Assembly (NCBI RefSeq): GCF_001968825.1
Contig: NZ_MIEU01000016.1
Coordinates: 372,001-436,000, forward strand
DNA from: Tersicoccus sp. Bi-70
GTDB lineage: Bacteria > Actinomycetota > Actinomycetes > Actinomycetales > Micrococcaceae
DNA length: 64,000 nucleotides
Direction of reading: 5' to 3'
Positions 51,454 to 62,630 of the stretch are shown here, piece by piece. Below the pieces are notes generated by a model that was not told the DNA's origin, ran no database searches, and worked only from the letters and a program-made list of their open reading frames with translations. Numbering within the stretch: the first letter of the stretch is position 1; each line of letters begins with the position of its first letter. Made by a program: the position numbers and the translations under genes.

Positions 51454-51480
<27 letters not shown>
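51414..51480. repeat. two copies of a 15-bp element at a convergent gene boundary
   Basis: CTGCGTCCGCAGCTG occurs at 51414-51428 and 51466-51480, with CCCAGCTGC copies between. The second copy encodes the last residues of the DUF255 protein. Each copy contains a CTGCG/CGCAG mini-hairpin, possibly acting together as a terminator. Confidence 0.6.
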
Positions 51481-53645
<2,165 letters not shown>

Positions 53646-53649
<4 letters not shown>

Positions 53650-54038
53650 CGCTGGGTCCGCCCGGGATCGCCGGTCACGGGTCCGGAGCCGTGCCGGCCG
53701 TCGAAGGGCTCGTCGCCGCCCGGTCGACCCGAGCCGCCCGAACCGCCCGAGCCACCCGGACCGCCGGTGTCACCGGGGCCGTCGGACCCGCCGGCACCCG
53801 GTCCCTCGCCGCGCTCCGCGGCCGCCATCTCGTCGAGCATGGCGCGGTGCCGGATGCGGCGCAGCCGCTTGTTCATGGAACGGATCAGCAGCAGGCCGGC
53901 CACCGCGAGGGCGAAGGTCACGATGAAGCCGAGGGTGCCCGGGGTGACCTGGTCGAGAGAGAGCCCCGGCTTCAGTCCCCCGTTCCCCGGCGTGGGCGTC
54001 GGGGTGGGCGTGGCGGCCAGGACGGAGCTGAGGAACAT
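53646..54038 (-). CDS. Small Gly-rich single-pass membrane protein
   Basis: 130 residues from ATG 54038 (GAGAGAAA upstream). It has a short outer segment with a Thr-Pro repeat ([11 protein letters not shown]) and one membrane helix at about 37-55 ([17 protein letters not shown]). A basic stretch ([22 protein letters not shown]) follows, then a Gly/Ser/Pro-rich tail of ~50 residues. It matches the small protein found between mca and the thioredoxin-domain gene in many actinobacteria (Rv1083 position, from memory). It is coupled to the DUF255 gene by a GTGA overlap. Function is unknown; a membrane tether for its neighbour is an inference. Confidence 0.8.
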
Positions 54039-54157
54039 GGGGGCTTTCTCTCGTGCGGTCCCGGCTCGTCGCCGGGTCGTGGACGGAGGAACCGCCCCGG
54101 GCGGGAGAGGTCCCGCTGCCCCTCCATGGTAGTCGCCGGACCTCGACACTCCTCAGC

Positions 54158-54182
54158 GCCGGACCCGGTCCCGGGGTCCGGC
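54158..54182 (-). terminator. hairpin downstream of mca
   Basis: 9-bp stem (GCCGGACCC / GGGTCCGGC) with a 7-nt loop, 12 nt past the mca stop. It may attenuate read-through into the small membrane protein gene. Confidence 0.5.
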
Positions 54183-54194
54183 CCCGGATCGCCC

Positions 54195-55112
54195 TCAGGC
54201 GGCGGACTCGGGCTCGATCCCGGCGAACAGGTCGGTCTCGGGCAGCTCGGTGGGCACGCGGGCGTCGATCAGCGTGTACTCCTCCCAGGGCCACACCTCC
54301 CGCTGCAGGTCCAGCCCGGCGGCGAAGAAGAACCCGTCGGGGGCCACCTGCGAGCGGTGGGACTTCAGCGCGGCGTCACGGGCCTCGAACCAGTCGGCGC
54401 ACTCGATCCGGGTGGTCGTCTCGTGCGTGAGCCCGGGAGGCGGGTTGCCCTCCGCGTCGGTCTGCATGCGCTTGGCGATCCACTCGGCGAACGGCGACTC
54501 GATGCCCCGCTCCTCCATCGCCTCGTGCAGCGTCGTGAAGCGGGCCGGGTTGAAGGCGCGATCGTAGTACAGCTTCGACGGTGCCCAGGCTTCGCCCGTG
54601 CCCGGGTACCGGTCCGGGTCGCCGGCGGCGTGGTAGGCCTCGACGGCCACCCGGTGCGCCATGATGTGGTCCGGGTGCGGGTAGCCGCCGTTCTCGTCGT
54701 AGCTGACGATGACGTGCGGACGGAACCGGCGCACGAGGCGCACGAGCGGCGCGGCGGCGCGCTCGAGGGGCATCATCGCGAAGCTGTGCTCGTGCAGGTC
54801 CGGCGGCGGGTCCCCCTCGGGCAGCCCGGAGTCGGCGAAGCCGAGCCACTGCTGCTCGATGCCCAGCGCCGCGGCCGCGTTGGCCATCTCCACCCGGCGC
54901 AGGCCCGGCAGGTCCCGGTGCGCACGGGGCTCGGACGCGAGCGCCGAGTTGAGGATCGAGCCCTGCTCGCCACCGGTGCAGGTGGCGACCATGACGCCGG
55001 CGCCGGCGTGCACGTACTTCGCCATCGTCGCGGCGCCCTTGCTGGACTCGTCGTCGGGGTGGGCGTGCACGGTGAGCAGCCGCAGCGAGCCGGGGGGAAC
55101 GGATTCGGGCAC
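54195..55112 (-). CDS. mca: Mycothiol conjugate amidase
   Basis: Zinc amidase that cleaves mycothiol S-conjugates, releasing a mercapturic acid for export: the detoxification arm of mycothiol metabolism in Actinobacteria. Of 305 residues, the metal-binding VHAHPDDESSKGAATMA begins near residue 15, the third ligand lies in GYPHPDHIMAHRVA, and VATCTGGEQGSIL is typical. Presence of YDENGGYPHPDH and the longer C-terminal part (WFEARDAALKSHRSQVAP) favour Mca over the related deacetylase MshB. The start is GTG 55112 with AGGAGT 6 nt upstream. It is divergent from DUF4307-greA. Confidence 0.93.
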   Translation of the reverse strand: MPESVPPGSLRLLTVHAHPDDESSKGAATMAKYVHAGAGVMVATCTGGEQGSILNSALASEPRAHRDLPGLRRVEMANAAAALGIEQQWLGFADSGLPEGDPPPDLHEHSFAMMPLERAAAPLVRLVRRFRPHVIVSYDENGGYPHPDHIMAHRVAVEAYHAAGDPDRYPGTGEAWAPSKLYYDRAFNPARFTTLHEAMEERGIESPFAEWIAKRMQTDAEGNPPPGLTHETTTRIECADWFEARDAALKSHRSQVAPDGFFFAAGLDLQREVWPWEEYTLIDARVPTELPETDLFAGIEPESAA

Positions 55113-55351
55113 GTGGGACTCCTGGACGATTCGGGTGAGCGCCGGCGACGTCGTGCGTCGCCGGGTCGTCCGCCGAAGGGCGGGCAGGTCATCGGTCCGC
55201 GGTGGCGTCCGGACGACGTCGCAGCCGCCGGAGCGGTCCGGGGACCACGTCGCTGCCGGGATAGGCTGGAGACGCCCTCCCGGGCCGGTGCCGCCGCCTC
55301 CCGGCGAGCGGCACGCCCAACCATCCGTGACCGCGAATTGAGAGCGCCCGC

Positions 55352-55768
55352 GTGAGCACCCCCGAGTCGATGACCAGTCCCACCTTAGTCACTCGCTACG
55401 GAGCGCCCAAGCGCCGCCTGGACCGCCGCGGCCGGCGGCTGACCATCGTCCTCGCGCTCGTCGTCGCCGTCGTCGCGACCGGGGTGGTGGCCCTCGTGCT
55501 GAACCGGCCGACCCTCTCCCCGAAGGACGTCGGCTTCGCCGTGCACGGCCCGTCCTCGATCACGGTCGACTTCGACGTCGCCGTCCCGTCCGGTATGCGG
55601 GGGCGCTGCGCCGTGCAGGCCCTGGACGAACGCTTCACGGTGGTCGGCTACACCGAGGTCGACGTGGCGGGCACCGATGACGCTCCGGGCTCGGCCCACC
55701 GCGTGAACCTGCGCACCACCTCCCTGGCCGTCAACGGCGGCGTCGACCGCTGCTGGTCCCTTCCCTGA
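55352..55768 (+). CDS. DUF4307 membrane-anchored protein
   Basis: 138 residues. The conserved N-terminal RYGAPKRRLDRRGRR precedes one membrane helix at about 30-50 (LTIVLALVVAVVATGVVALVL). A small extracytoplasmic beta domain follows (SITVDFDVAVPSG, RCAVQALDERFTVVGY, AHRVNLRTTSLAVNG) with two Cys (GRCAVQ and DRCWSL) that could form a disulfide. The start is GTG 55352; a TAGGCT hexamer at 55262-55267 would give a ~78-nt leader. It sits between mca and greA as in mycobacteria (Rv1081c position, from memory). Function is unknown. Confidence 0.85.
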   Translation: MSTPESMTSPTLVTRYGAPKRRLDRRGRRLTIVLALVVAVVATGVVALVLNRPTLSPKDVGFAVHGPSSITVDFDVAVPSGMRGRCAVQALDERFTVVGYTEVDVAGTDDAPGSAHRVNLRTTSLAVNGGVDRCWSLP

Positions 55769-56095
55769 CGGTCTCCCGCTGACCCGTCTGCCGCTGACCG
55801 GTCTGCCGCCGGGACGCCTCCTGACGAGGCCGGATGCAACCGTCCCGTGTGACGCGCCGGTGCTCGTGGCACCCGTCGATACCGCGTTCCCCGCGCCGGC
55901 TCGGTAGAATGGTCGGAATACGCTTCGCCCCGCTGGTGAAGGTGATGGTCGTGATCCAGGATCGCGTGACCGGCACCGGCGGGGTTCCTTTTTTGGGCGA
56001 CCGGCACCGCGCCGGCGACCCCGATCGGACTCGGAGCGTCCCCGCACCGGCCCCCGTGGCCGGCCGACGGCCACCCGCATGACAAGGAGTATCGC
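55769..56095 (+). promoter_or_regulatory. greA upstream region with promoter and long leader
   Basis: No gene is supported here. It begins with two tandem 15-bp units CCGCTGACC(C/G)GTCTG (55776-55805). A TAGAAT hexamer (55905-55910) is the best -10 and predicts a ~180-nt leader for greA. The leader has an inverted GATC-CAG-GATC element (around 55956-55966) and, downstream, a run of six T (around 55990) after a GC-rich CCGGCACCGGCGGGG stretch, which is rare in this DNA. A further CCGGC-ACCGC-GCCGG hairpin follows. Attenuation is possible but the hairpin before the T-run is weak. Confidence 0.45.
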
Positions 56096-56590
56096 GTGAC
56101 CACGAACAGCGCCGCCTCGTCCCCCTGGCTCACCCAGGACGCCTTCGACCGCCTGCAGTCCGAGCTCCAGTACCTCTCGGGTCCCGGTCGCGCCGAGATC
56201 GTGGCCCGCATCGAGGCGGCCCGCTCGGAGGGCGACCTGAAGGAGAACGGCGGCTACCACGCGGCCAAGGACGAGCAGGGCAAGACCGAGGCCCGCATCC
56301 GGCAGCTGACCGAATTGCTCCGCAACGCCCACGTGGGCGAGCCGCCCGCCGACCACGGCGTGGTCGAGGCCGGCATGATGGTCACCGCGAAGATCGCCGG
56401 CGACGAGGAGACGTTCCTGCTCGGCAGCCGCGAGGTCGCGGTCGGCACGGACCTGGACGTCTTCAGCGAGAAGTCCCCGCTGGGTGCCGCCATCCTCGGC
56501 CTGAAGAAGGGCGAGTCGACGCACTACACCGCCCCCAACGGCAAGGACATCGCCGTCGAGATCGTCGACGCCAAGCCCTACACCGGCTGA
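56096..56590 (+). CDS. greA: Transcription elongation factor GreA
   Basis: Rescues backtracked RNA polymerase by stimulating transcript cleavage through the secondary channel. Of 164 residues, the N-terminal coiled coil (about 10-80) contains WLTQDAFDRLQSELQYL, then GDLKENGGYHAAKDEQG with the conserved acidic tip Asp and Glu. The C-terminal FKBP-like domain contains EKSPLGAAILGLKKGE and ends in EIVDAKPY. The start is GTG 56096 with AAGGAG 6 nt upstream. A strong terminator follows. Confidence 0.97.
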   Translation: MTTNSAASSPWLTQDAFDRLQSELQYLSGPGRAEIVARIEAARSEGDLKENGGYHAAKDEQGKTEARIRQLTELLRNAHVGEPPADHGVVEAGMMVTAKIAGDEETFLLGSREVAVGTDLDVFSEKSPLGAAILGLKKGESTHYTAPNGKDIAVEIVDAKPYTG

Positions 56591-56610
56591 GTCGCCACCC
56601 GACGCACGCG

Positions 56611-56648
56611 AGAACGGCCGGTCACCCCGCGGGGTGACCGGCCGTTCT
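56611..56648. terminator. bidirectional hairpin terminator after greA
   Basis: 18-bp perfect stem (left arm AGAACGGCCGGTCACCCC) with a 2-nt nominal loop, between the convergent greA and ilvA genes. Confidence 0.85.
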
Positions 56649-56677
56649 GCGTCTGGCTGAGCCAGCGGTGGGTCAGC

Positions 56678-57925
56678 TCAGCTGTGGATCACCTGCGGGT
56701 CGTATCCCTCGTCGCGCAGGGCCTGCAGGATGAGCTCGGCGTGCTCGGCGCCCTTGGTCTCCATGAAGATCGTGATGGCGACGTCGCCCATGCTGATAGA
56801 GCCGCCGATCCGGGTGTGGTCCACCCCGGTGACGTTGGCGTCGTTCTCGGCGATGATCCGGGAGATGGTCGCGAGCGAGCCGGGCCGGTCGTCCAGCATG
56901 ATCCGCACCTGCAGGAACCGGCCCGCCGCGGAGAGGCCGCGCTGGATCACCTTGAGCATGAGCATCGGATCGATGTTGCCGCCGGAGAGCACGGGGACGG
57001 TGACGCCGGGGTTCTCGATGCGCCCCTCCATCAGGGCGGCGACGCCCACGGCGCCGGCGGGCTCGACCACCATCTTCGAGCGCTCCAGCAAGAACACCAG
57101 GGCCCGGGCGAGAGCGTCCTCGCTGACCGTCACGACGTCGTCGACCAGTTCCTTGATGATGGAGAACGGGAGCTGACCGGGCCGCCCGACGGCGATGCCG
57201 TCCGCGATGGTGGAGACCTTCGTCAACGGCACCAGCGCGTCGGCGGCCAGGGACGGCGGGTAGGCGGCGGCGTTCTCCGCCTGTACCCCGATCACCCGGA
57301 TCTGCCGGCCGGCTCGCTGCGCCTCGTGCTTGAGGGCGACGGCCATGCCCGCGAGCAGGCCTCCACCGCCCACGCCCACCAGCACCGTCTCGACGTCGGG
57401 CACCTGCTCGATGATCTCGAGGCCCACGGTGCCCTGCCCGGCGACCACGTCGACGTTGTCGAAGGGGTGCACGAACACGGCGCCCGTGGCGGAGGCGTAG
57501 CGCTGCGCCTCGGCGAGGGCCTCGTCGACGGTCGCACCGTGCAGCACGACCTCCGCGCCGTGGTCCTGGGTGGCCGCGAGCTTCGGCAGGGCGACGCCGA
57601 GCGGCATGTAGATCCGGGCCTTGACCCCCAGGTGCTTCGCCGCGACGGCGACGCCCTGGGCGTGGTTGCCGGCGGACGCGGCGACGACGCCGCGGGCCCG
57701 CTCGTCCGCGGTGAGCCGAGCCATCCGGGTGTACGCGCCGCGGACCTTGAAGGAACCGGCGCGCTGCAGGTTCTCGCACTTGAGGTACACCGGCGAGCCG
57801 GTGATGCGGGCCAGGGCCCGGGAGTGCTGGATCGGGGTGTTCTCGATCAGCCCCGCCTGCAGTCGGCGGGCGGCGATGACGTCCTCGTACCGGACGCCGA
57901 GATCGGTCGTGCTGGATCCGCTCAC
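56678..57925 (-). CDS. ilvA: Threonine ammonia-lyase
   Basis: PLP enzyme converting threonine to 2-oxobutyrate, the entry to isoleucine synthesis or threonine catabolism. Of 415 residues, the PLP Lys 60 lies in RAGSFKVRGA. SAGNHAQGVA and the phosphate-binding VGVGGGGLLAG follow. One ACT domain (about 335-415, DDRPGSLATISRIIAEND) marks the single-ACT form, shorter than the two-ACT E. coli IlvA. GTG 57925 overlaps the AI-2E gene stop (GTGA). Confidence 0.94.
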   Translation of the reverse strand: MSGSSTTDLGVRYEDVIAARRLQAGLIENTPIQHSRALARITGSPVYLKCENLQRAGSFKVRGAYTRMARLTADERARGVVAASAGNHAQGVAVAAKHLGVKARIYMPLGVALPKLAATQDHGAEVVLHGATVDEALAEAQRYASATGAVFVHPFDNVDVVAGQGTVGLEIIEQVPDVETVLVGVGGGGLLAGMAVALKHEAQRAGRQIRVIGVQAENAAAYPPSLAADALVPLTKVSTIADGIAVGRPGQLPFSIIKELVDDVVTVSEDALARALVFLLERSKMVVEPAGAVGVAALMEGRIENPGVTVPVLSGGNIDPMLMLKVIQRGLSAAGRFLQVRIMLDDRPGSLATISRIIAENDANVTGVDHTRIGGSISMGDVAITIFMETKGAEHAELILQALRDEGYDPQVIHS

Positions 57926-59268
57926 CGATCGGCCCCCCCGTGCGCGGTCGATCCGGCGGCGTCGGGCTCGCCGCGGGGCACGGTCACTGCGCCGGTATCG
58001 GCGTCGGCCGCGTCGGGCCCGGTCGCGTTGACCGCGGCGGTCTCGGCGTCCGCGCCGGACCGGCCGTGGATGTCGCGCTGGTGGGACGTGTCGTCGGCGT
58101 GCCGCCCGTACCCGTCGGCGTCCGATCCGGCGAGCAGCGGGTCGGTCTCCCACTGCCGTCCCGCCAGGTAGCGGACCACGGTGTTGGCGACGGCGAGCAG
58201 CGGGACGGAGAACAGGGCGCCCGCGATACCGGCCACCATCGAGCCACCGGTCACGGCGAGGACGACGGCCAGCGGGTGCAGGGAGACGGCGCGGCCCATG
58301 ATCAGCGGCTGCAGGATGTGGCCCTCGATCTGCTGGACCAGCAGGACGACGGCGAGCATGATCACGGCCGGCACCGGCCCGAGCGCCACGAGGGCGAGCA
58401 GGACGGCGACGCTGCCCGTGACCAGGGCGCCGATGATCGGGATGAACGAGCCGAGGAAGACCAGCACGGCCAGCGGGATGGCCAGAGGCACCTGGATGAT
58501 CAGGGCCCCGAGGCCGATGCCGATGGCGTCGATCGCGGCGACGAGGATCTGCACGCGGACCCACGAGACCATCGACTGCCAGCCGCGGCGGCCGGCGCCG
58601 TCGGCCCCCGGACGGGCGCGGCGCGGCAGCATGCCGACGACGAAGCGCCAGATCCGGTCCCCGTCGAGCAGGAAGAAGATGAGGGAGAAGATCGTCAGCA
58701 GCAGACCGGCGGCGACGTGGCCGGCGGTGCTGCCGAGGGAGGCTGCCCCGGAGAGCAGGGTGCCGCTGTTGTCCTGCAGGCTCTGCACGCCCTGCTGGAC
58801 GTACCGGTCGATCTCGGCGGTGGAGAGCTGCAGGGGGCCGGTCTGCACCCAGCCCATCAGCTGCTCGTATCCCGCGCGGGCCTGGCCCCACAGGGCGGAG
58901 ATACCGGTGGCGATCTGCCGGCCGACGAGGGTCAGGGCGCCCACGACGACGGCGAGGAAGCCGATCTCGACGATGGCGACGGCGAGCCCCTTCGGCACGC
59001 GGTGCCGGTGCAGCAGACGGACCAGCGGGGAGAGGAGGCCCGCGAGCAGGCCGGCGATCATCAGCGGAATGATGAGCACGCTGAAGAAGGCGACCACCCA
59101 GGACAGGCCCCAGCCGACCAGCACGATCATGGCCAGGCGCCACGACCAGGCGGCACCGATGCGCAGCGCGTACGGTACCTCGTCGTTGGCGGGCTGGAAG
59201 GAGGGGTCCGGCGGTGTCGTGGCCGGCGTCTCGCCGCGGAGTCCACTGAAAAGTCCCATGCACTCCAT
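57922..59268 (-). CDS. AI-2E family transporter (PerM/TqsA-like permease)
   Basis: 448 residues, about eight membrane helices. Family features include the paired N-terminal helices (VVAFFSVLIIPLMIAGLLAGLLSP split by a loop) and a long extracytoplasmic amphipathic segment (about 125-190). LIFFLLDGDRIW and the C-terminal GSFIPIIGALVTG with QQIEGHILQPLIMGR are also typical. Substrates range from autoinducer-2 to ions in relatives; none is assigned. The last ~75 residues are disordered, Asp/Ala/Gly-rich. ATG 59268 has GAGGGG 5 nt upstream. It is translationally coupled to ilvA. Confidence 0.9.
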   Translation of the reverse strand: MECMGLFSGLRGETPATTPPDPSFQPANDEVPYALRIGAAWSWRLAMIVLVGWGLSWVVAFFSVLIIPLMIAGLLAGLLSPLVRLLHRHRVPKGLAVAIVEIGFLAVVVGALTLVGRQIATGISALWGQARAGYEQLMGWVQTGPLQLSTAEIDRYVQQGVQSLQDNSGTLLSGAASLGSTAGHVAAGLLLTIFSLIFFLLDGDRIWRFVVGMLPRRARPGADGAGRRGWQSMVSWVRVQILVAAIDAIGIGLGALIIQVPLAIPLAVLVFLGSFIPIIGALVTGSVAVLLALVALGPVPAVIMLAVVLLVQQIEGHILQPLIMGRAVSLHPLAVVLAVTGGSMVAGIAGALFSVPLLAVANTVVRYLAGRQWETDPLLAGSDADGYGRHADDTSHQRDIHGRSGADAETAAVNATGPDAADADTGAVTVPRGEPDAAGSTAHGGADR

Positions 59269-59357
59269 CTTCGCCCCTCGTGAGCCGGATCGCTCAATTC
59301 ACGTCGCCCGGTGGACACACGATCGACGCCCGGGCGTGTCGCGCACGGACGGGCGCG

Positions 59358-60293
59358 TCAGCGGGTCAGACGGCGGATCCCCCACGTGATGGTCAGGTCC
59401 TCGCCGGGCGCGAGCCAGCGCAGCCCGTCCCCGGAGTTGAAGGCGTTCGCCGGCGCGGTCATCGGCTCGATCGCGACGGCGAGGCCGAGACCCGGGGTGT
59501 CCTCGGTGATGAAGACGTGCGCGTACGTGCACTCGGGCCCGGTCCACAGCTGCACGCCGGAGCCGTCGGGGGCGCGCAGCTCGTGCCGGTGCTGGCCGTC
59601 GACCGCGGTCAGGCCCGTGTAGGCGGAGTCGGTGCGCAGCGCCCCGATGCGGACACCGCCGCGCAGGTCGTGCTCGCCGGCGACGGGTTCGGTCCCGGTC
59701 GGGATGAGGGTCTGCGGGTCGGCGACGACGCGGGTGGTCGCCTCCACGCGCAGGGTCAACTCGTCCACCGGGACGTCGCCCACGCGCAGGTAGGGGTGCG
59801 CCCCGAGGGCGACCGGCGCGGTGCCGGTGCCGCGGTTGGTCAACCGCTGCCGGACGCTGAGCGACCCGTCGTCGGAAACCGCGTAGTGGACCTCGTGGGT
59901 CAGGTGGAACGGGTAGCCGTGCTGCGGGTAGATGCCGGCCGAGAGGGTGACGGACTCGGCGCGATGCTCGATCGGCGTGTAACCGGTGTTGCGGAGCAGG
60001 CCGTGGCTGGCGTTGCCGCGGGAGGGCTCGGTGATGTCGAGCTGCTGGACCTTCGTGCCGCCGTCGGGCAGCGGCTGCGTCCACCGGCCACCGGCGATCC
60101 GGTTGGGCCAGGGGGCGAGGGTGACGCCGGCGGCCCCGGGGGCGATCGCGTCGTCGTCGTACGTCTCGGTCAGGGCCGTGCCGGCGACCTCGAACAGGCG
60201 CAGACCGGCGGCGAGCTCGGTGATCACCGCACGGGTGTCGCCGGCGGCGATCTCGAACTGTTCTCCGGTTGCGGGGCGGGTGGGTGCCGTCAT
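59358..60293 (-). CDS. galM: Aldose 1-epimerase
   Basis: Mutarotase interconverting alpha and beta anomers of galactose/glucose, 311 residues. Motifs are LAPWPNRIAGGRW, GNASHGLLRN (first catalytic His), VALGAHPYLR (second His) and AIEPMTAPANAFNSG (catalytic Glu). ATG 60293 overlaps the alpha-galactosidase stop (ATGA). It is the last gene of the galactoside operon and processes the galactose released by the two upstream glycosidases. Confidence 0.93.
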   Translation of the reverse strand: MTAPTRPATGEQFEIAAGDTRAVITELAAGLRLFEVAGTALTETYDDDAIAPGAAGVTLAPWPNRIAGGRWTQPLPDGGTKVQQLDITEPSRGNASHGLLRNTGYTPIEHRAESVTLSAGIYPQHGYPFHLTHEVHYAVSDDGSLSVRQRLTNRGTGTAPVALGAHPYLRVGDVPVDELTLRVEATTRVVADPQTLIPTGTEPVAGEHDLRGGVRIGALRTDSAYTGLTAVDGQHRHELRAPDGSGVQLWTGPECTYAHVFITEDTPGLGLAVAIEPMTAPANAFNSGDGLRWLAPGEDLTITWGIRRLTR

Positions 60294-62599
60294 GCGCTCA
60301 CGCTACCGGTCCGCTGCACGTGCAGGAGGAGGGCCTGCTCGGGGTTGAGCACGGGCAGGGTGACGCCGACGGCGGCGAGGGCCGCGCCGCTGATCCCTGG
60401 CACCCGGGGAAGCCAGGCCGGGGCACGCCGTTCCTTGACGGTGTGGTCCTCCGCGGCGTGGCCGGCCGCGGGGTCGGTAGGGGCGTGGAAGTCGGGCGGC
60501 TCGGGGTGCAGCGGGTCGACCAGCGCGACGTCGTAGAGGGCGCCCGGGTCGAGCCCGGGCAGCGGTTGCGGGCCGGGCGACGCGTCGGGGCTGGTGGCGG
60601 TCGCGACCACGGCGTAGAGGGCGCTCCCGGCGTCCGGGGCGACGACGCCGTGGACGGACAGCCCCGTCCCGTCGGTGTCGGCGCGCACCGTGACGCCGCC
60701 GTGCAGCAGTGCGCGGTGCTGGCGGTAGAGCCCGATGACGTGCCGCAGCTCGTCCCGCTCGGCCGGGTCGGTGAGGCGGACGTCCCACTCGAGGCCGAGG
60801 TGCCCGAAGAGGGCGGTGACGGCGCGGAAGCCGAGGGCGTGCGTCCGGCCCGAGGAGTGCGCCGTGGGCGGCCCGATGTGGGCGCCGACCAGTTCGGGCG
60901 GCAGGAGCAGGCCGGTGTAGTGCTGGATGGTCTGCCGTTCGAGGGCGTCGTTGGAGTCCGACGCCCAGACGCGGTCCGTGTGCTCGAGGACGGCCAGGTC
61001 CACCCGGGCCCCGCCCGAGGAGCAGCTCTCGATCTCCAGGCCCGGATGCCGGCGCTTCAGCTCGGCCATCAGGGCCAGGCCGGCGGCGGTCTGGGCGCGG
61101 GCGGAGGGGCGGCCGGCGTGGCCGAGTTCGGTGTGGTCCCGGTTCTGGTCCCACTTCAGGTAGGCGATGGGGTACTCCGTGAGCAGGGCGTCCAGCGCCC
61201 CGAGGACGTGGGCGTAGGCGTCCGGGTTCACCAGGTCGAGCACCTGCTCCTGGCGCCAGGATGCGGGCATCCGGCCGTGTCCGGGGCCGGAGATCCAGTC
61301 CGGATGGGCGCGGGCGAGGTCGGAGTCGGGGCTGATCATCTCCGGCTCGACCCACAGGCCGAACTCGAGGCCGAGCCCGGTGACGTGCTCGATCAGCGAG
61401 CCGAGCCCGTCGGGCCAGGCCTCCGGGTCGACCCACCAGTCGCCGAGACCCGCCCGGTCGTGCCGCCGGTGGCCGAACCAGCCGTCGTCGAGCACGAATC
61501 GTTCGACGCCGATGTCCGCGGCAACGTCGGCGAGCTCGGTCAGGGCGGTGAGGTCGTGGTCGAAGTAGACGGCCTCCCACGTGTTGAGGATGACGGGGCG
61601 GGGCGTCGCGGGATGATTCGGCCGGGCCCGGACCCACCGGTGGAAGGCGGCGGCGATCCCGTCGAGGCCCGCGTCGGCGTAGGCGCCGAACAGCGTCGGC
61701 CCCCGGTACTCCTCCCCCGGCGCCAGCTCGATCTCCCCGGCGCCGAGCAGCTCGCCGCCGCCGAGCCGGCGGGAGGGGTCCGGCAGGCGCTCGGCGACCA
61801 CCTCGGTGTCCCCGCTCGCGGCCAGGTGCACGGCCCACACCCGGCCGGAGCGGTGGGCGAAGCCCTCGTCTCCGGCGCAGAGGACGGTGGGGGCGTCGTG
61901 TCCCGTGCGGCCGTGCCGGCCGGCGCGGACCCAGGCACCCTGCGCGAACGGAAGCCGTTGCGGGTGGCGCTCGCGGGTCCAGGTGCCGGTCAGGTCCATC
62001 AGTTCGCGGGCCGCCGCCCCCACCGGCAGGCTCACCTCGAGGCCGGCCAGCTGGTACGGGGTGGCGCCGGTGTTGCGCACGGTCGCCGTCACGCGGACGA
62101 CGCCGGTGACACTGAGCTCCAGGTGCCAGGCCAGGGCGAGGCCGGCGGCCTCGTCGGCCAGGTCCAGCCGGACGGTCCCGCCGCAGCCCCCGCCGTTTCC
62201 CGTATTCCCGCCGTCGGGCACGTGCACGCGAGCCTCGACCAGTCGCCAGCGCGGAGAGAAGTCCGCACCGCCTCGGCTGCCGCGCAGTGCGGCCCGTCCC
62301 CGCCACCCGTCGGCGGCCGCGGGCACGACCGGCGGCGCAACGGGGTCGTCCCAGCCCGAGTGCGTGACCGGCGGGGAGAACGCCACGGCCGGCGGCGGCG
62401 TCGGGCCGAGGTCCGCGCCCCAGTGCAGGAACGCGGGCGCCCGGCGGGGGCGGTGCTGGTCGGGAGGGCCGGGGTCGGGGTGCGGCAGGTCCAGCAGGAC
62501 GCTGACGCCGGCGGCCCGCAGATACACGGAGTCGGACGCAGCGTCGGACATGGAGCCGGATCCAGCGCCGGACGGCGATGCCGGGGTGGGGAGGGTCAT
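60290..62599 (-). CDS. Alpha-galactosidase, GH36
   Basis: Retaining glycosidase removing alpha-1,6-galactose from melibiose/raffinose-type sugars, 769 residues. It has an N-terminal beta-supersandwich, then the barrel with VLDDGWFGHRRHD, LVNPDAYAHVLG and the nucleophile Asp (about 484) in AYLKWDQNRD. SCSSGGARVDLAVLEHTD and the acid/base Asp (about 548) in VWASDSNDALERQ follow. The C-terminal beta domain ends near residue 769. No signal peptide is seen, so it acts in the cytosol on imported sugars. ATG 62599 has GAAAGGA 4 nt upstream, 31 nt after the beta-galactosidase stop. Confidence 0.94.
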   Translation of the reverse strand: MTLPTPASPSGAGSGSMSDAASDSVYLRAAGVSVLLDLPHPDPGPPDQHRPRRAPAFLHWGADLGPTPPPAVAFSPPVTHSGWDDPVAPPVVPAAADGWRGRAALRGSRGGADFSPRWRLVEARVHVPDGGNTGNGGGCGGTVRLDLADEAAGLALAWHLELSVTGVVRVTATVRNTGATPYQLAGLEVSLPVGAAARELMDLTGTWTRERHPQRLPFAQGAWVRAGRHGRTGHDAPTVLCAGDEGFAHRSGRVWAVHLAASGDTEVVAERLPDPSRRLGGGELLGAGEIELAPGEEYRGPTLFGAYADAGLDGIAAAFHRWVRARPNHPATPRPVILNTWEAVYFDHDLTALTELADVAADIGVERFVLDDGWFGHRRHDRAGLGDWWVDPEAWPDGLGSLIEHVTGLGLEFGLWVEPEMISPDSDLARAHPDWISGPGHGRMPASWRQEQVLDLVNPDAYAHVLGALDALLTEYPIAYLKWDQNRDHTELGHAGRPSARAQTAAGLALMAELKRRHPGLEIESCSSGGARVDLAVLEHTDRVWASDSNDALERQTIQHYTGLLLPPELVGAHIGPPTAHSSGRTHALGFRAVTALFGHLGLEWDVRLTDPAERDELRHVIGLYRQHRALLHGGVTVRADTDGTGLSVHGVVAPDAGSALYAVVATATSPDASPGPQPLPGLDPGALYDVALVDPLHPEPPDFHAPTDPAAGHAAEDHTVKERRAPAWLPRVPGISGAALAAVGVTLPVLNPEQALLLHVQRTGSVSA

Positions 62600-62630
62600 G
62601 CGGTCCTTTCGGGGCCGGGGTGGGGCACGG

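Noticed and set aside
55834-56082. Small plus-strand gene in the greA leader
   Set aside because: Its frame spans the six-T run and the TAGAAT hexamer, has no ribosome site and no recognisable protein feature; treated as leader DNA.
57940-59283. Plus-strand open frame opposite the AI-2E permease
   Set aside because: Repetitive Asp/Gly/Gln/Arg composition typical of the antisense of a real gene; no motif.
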